IMG/VR virus record: IMGVR_UViG_3300024509_000050
Coordinates: 1 to 24,671 of that record
From: a virus
Length of the DNA stretch: 24,671 nucleotides
Direction: 5' to 3' (one strand)
The notes below the pieces were generated by a model. That model ran no database searches, was not told where the DNA came from, and was given only the letters and a program-made list of their open reading frames with translations. This document shows positions 23,501 to 24,671 of this stretch, one piece after another. Each line of letters begins with the position of its first letter. Position 1 is the stretch's first letter. The position numbers and the translations under genes were made by a program.

Positions 23501-24671
23501 AGATACGCGGAACAGGAATACAGTAAATTTAAAAAGAAGTTTCTGAGTCTAGCAGTAACAGAACCTTATCTAGATCTAGATAGTCCTATTCTAGCTGTAG
23601 ATAAAATTCTAGCGCAAATAAATCTAGTTAAAAACGAAAGTTTTGCTTGGTTTGCCAGCGATATGATACCCTATGGCAGCAACAAAAACGTTATTACTTA
23701 CTATGTTCTAGATACAGAAAGAAAAAGCTACCTACTGTCCAACGTTTTCAATTCTAAAGCTTTGTCAAATAAAGCAGTAATTGTGTATTATAACAAAACT
23801 CAGGTATTATTGGACAGAGATTATGAATTTTTAACAACCACTCCTGCAATTAGATTTAAAGATAATTTCAATTTAACTGTAGGTGATAGAATTACAATTT
23901 TTGAGTATGATAATACAGACGGCTGTTACGTTCCAGAGACACCTACTAAACTTGGGCTATGGCCTAAATTTACACCAGAAATCTACGACGACTATTCTTA
24001 CATAGACGGTCCTGTAAAAATGATAAGAGGTCACGATGGTAGCCTTACTCCGGCATTTGATGATTTCCGTGACGATCTTTTACTAGAATTAGAAAAAAGA
24101 ATATACAATAACATCAAAGTAGAATTTAATAAAGACAATATAGATATATTTTCTACAAAGCCAGGTAGATTCCGTCAAGAACTTAACCGTGATTATTCTA
24201 TCGATCAACTGGAACAAATTTTAAGCACAACTTTCCTTAACTGGACAGGTTCCCTGGGTATAAGTTACAGTAACAATGACATTTACAATGTTGATGATCC
24301 ACGCACTTACAATTATGGTGGAGCCCCGGACATTTTAACCGGACAGGCACTGCCAGGAAGTTGGCGTGCCTGCTTCCAATATTTTTATGATTGTGAACAG
24401 CCTAATCTTAGACCCTGGGAGATGCTGGGATTTAGTGAAGAACCTCTTTGGTGGCAAGATCAATATGGCCCTGCTCCTTATACATCAGACAACCTATTGC
24501 TCTGGGAAGATCTTGAAGCAGGAATTATTAGAGACGGAGTAACCGTCAAGCAAGATGCTAGATTTGCAAGACCAGGGCTTTCACAAATCTTACCTGTTAA
24601 TAATCAAGGCGAAATAATTTACCCACTAGGCTTATTGACCAACACCTATAGTGATCAAGACTTTGATAAAC
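20555..24671 (+). CDS. Giant virion structural protein at gp7 position (partial, C-terminus beyond window)
   Basis: From ATG 20555, six bases after the gp6 stop, 1372 codons stay open to the right edge. In T4 the gene after gp6 is gp7 (1032 residues), the wedge backbone; this product is already longer. The N-terminus, MTTRTLDFLPSVFQ followed by TNKKFLNATLDQLT, resembles a start I associate with large structural proteins of marine T4 relatives. The body is beta-rich with many Asn/Asp/Tyr, without collagen or long helical parts. Around residues 1286-1312 is an aromatic-rich stretch with RPWEMLGF, LWWQDQYGPAPYTS and LLWEDLEAG, which looks like a conserved folding module. No clear Shine-Dalgarno is seen, so coupling with gp6 is likely. 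A wedge role is inferred from position; identity with gp7 is not shown by sequence here. Confidence 0.7.
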   Translation, partial: MTTRTLDFLPSVFQTETNKKFLNATLDQLTTDANLKPINGYIGRKSSPGFKNINEYLIEPSVERADYQLEPSVLVTNPQDNSIDFHVTYPELLQKIQYYGGITQDPNKLFSSQSYSYDPKINLDAFVNFNEYYWVPNGPDAVDLFANEVDLEKVFTPNINTTLNYYLFGTDETQVNPDITLARGGTYTFEIDQVGEGFWIQTEQGTSGVKQTDPTISTRDILGVSNNGTSNGTITFNVPLKNSQDFFLNLPAVDLPDNLTLYTSDLEFADVYNQTLDNIVERFGGIDGITTPEQLNNNLLVFNKFYNDVQAWNPSGIFDETAVGFDTVNYDIPSDDLPLTLDVISNDEVITSALRYDVWQINLISIGDGQYRIKLSYYADIPNQHKVTITGGQTLRSTSWYKNSLDYLEKIPNITANLDRLYYQNGSREGAWGYFKIIDIENNVINVENDILGRTYYTSPNGVKFTNGLKVRFDSAARSDTYKGKEFYVDGVGKSIRLTDVTKLDTLPTDVVDINLPDYITINRSSLDYNPWSKTNRWFHQQVLFDTARYNNTNIELTQAVKARRPIIEFNSDIKLYNSGYIGIEPVDIIDQVHETPFISIQGQPSAYDNAGTQYEDGMRVVFTRELDPEVRKKVFRVVFVDTDINSFNPAPIINLVEEPDVVVPFTSVRAKKSSNNGKYFWWDGENWNEGQQKTNINQPPRFDVYDSNGISFSDTSIYPPTSLATSFQGSSIFAYKQGTGTNDSVLGFPLAYKNLATSGDIVFENTFENQSFDYTIDGVTYNQKIGLGSLREFSTGELKKLVTWRKIRDISVQFQNIPYIYNGQDNIFLVDVPIEESITRKNIRVLQNFKELDSSYYTITDRLGGKHDITINPDLLTSGDRIDINFYSKQTSQIGFYIIPDNLNYNAQNFIVDEITLGQMRSHATNLAQSTIELSGSFPGVNNSRDIDFNTGVGTILQHSSPVSLAALFLSSEKFNFVDSVRYAEQEYSKFKKKFLSLAVTEPYLDLDSPILAVDKILAQINLVKNESFAWFASDMIPYGSNKNVITYYVLDTERKSYLLSNVFNSKALSNKAVIVYYNKTQVLLDRDYEFLTTTPAIRFKDNFNLTVGDRITIFEYDNTDGCYVPETPTKLGLWPKFTPEIYDDYSYIDGPVKMIRGHDGSLTPAFDDFRDDLLLELEKRIYNNIKVEFNKDNIDIFSTKPGRFRQELNRDYSIDQLEQILSTTFLNWTGSLGISYSNNDIYNVDDPRTYNYGGAPDILTGQALPGSWRACFQYFYDCEQPNLRPWEMLGFSEEPLWWQDQYGPAPYTSDNLLLWEDLEAGIIRDGVTVKQDARFARPGLSQILPVNNQGEIIYPLGLLTNTYSDQDFDK

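Noticed and set aside
1-24671. CRISPR array, insertion sequence, attachment site or integrase
   Set aside because: No regularly spaced direct repeats, transposase, integrase or terminal inverted repeats were seen; gene content is that of a lytic T4-type phage.

Overview
The window is a late/replication segment of a T4-like contractile-tailed bacteriophage (myovirus). It carries recognisable counterparts of T4 gp20, gp26, gp46, gp47, gp55, gp48, gp53, gp5, gp25 and gp6, plus a tape-measure protein. Gene lengths, divergence from T4 and the gene set (a gp55 with a long N-terminal extension, an enlarged gp6, giant wedge proteins, a radical-SAM gene) look like a marine or environmental T4 relative rather than a coliphage. 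No host gene is present, so the host cannot be named.

Layout, left to right. (1) 1-3320, minus strand: the 5' two thirds or so of the portal gene (gp20) and, upstream of it, a 755-residue tape-measure protein. (2) 3393-4489, plus strand: gp26-like protein followed by a small ORF in the -1 frame. A T TTT TTC slippery heptamer lies four codons before the gp26 stop, which suggests a G/GT-type tail-assembly chaperone pair next to the tape measure. (3) 4490-4944: a gene-free stretch between converging operons, with a rho-independent terminator and then a run of hairpins and a possible pseudoknot; a candidate structured RNA. (4) 10897-4945, minus strand: late sigma factor gp55, then the gp47/gp46 recombination nuclease, a short-chain dehydrogenase-like protein, a radical-SAM/SPASM-like protein and a PD-(D/E)XK nuclease. 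gp46, the dehydrogenase and the radical-SAM gene overlap end to start. Host sigma70-like promoters precede gp55 and gp47. (5) 11021-24671, plus strand: tail-tube cap gp48, wedge gp53, a 716-residue structural protein, the gp5 spike, wedge gp25, wedge gp6, and the first 1372 codons of a giant structural protein at the gp7 position.

How it works together: host RNA polymerase probably reads the gp55-gp47-gp46 block first. gp55 then redirects polymerase to NATAAATA-type late promoters, and such motifs lie ahead of gp48 (10988), gp6 (17082), gp26 (3336, one mismatch) and the tape measure (3375-3382, minus). The late genes make the portal, tape measure, chaperone and baseplate.

The least ordinary parts are the candidate -1 frameshift at gp26, the structured intergenic region 4555-4944, the dehydrogenase/radical-SAM/nuclease cassette attached to the recombination operon, and a gp5 whose predicted cell-wall hydrolase domain sits at the C-terminus instead of between the OB and spike domains. 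All family assignments are from reading translations; no database search was run.
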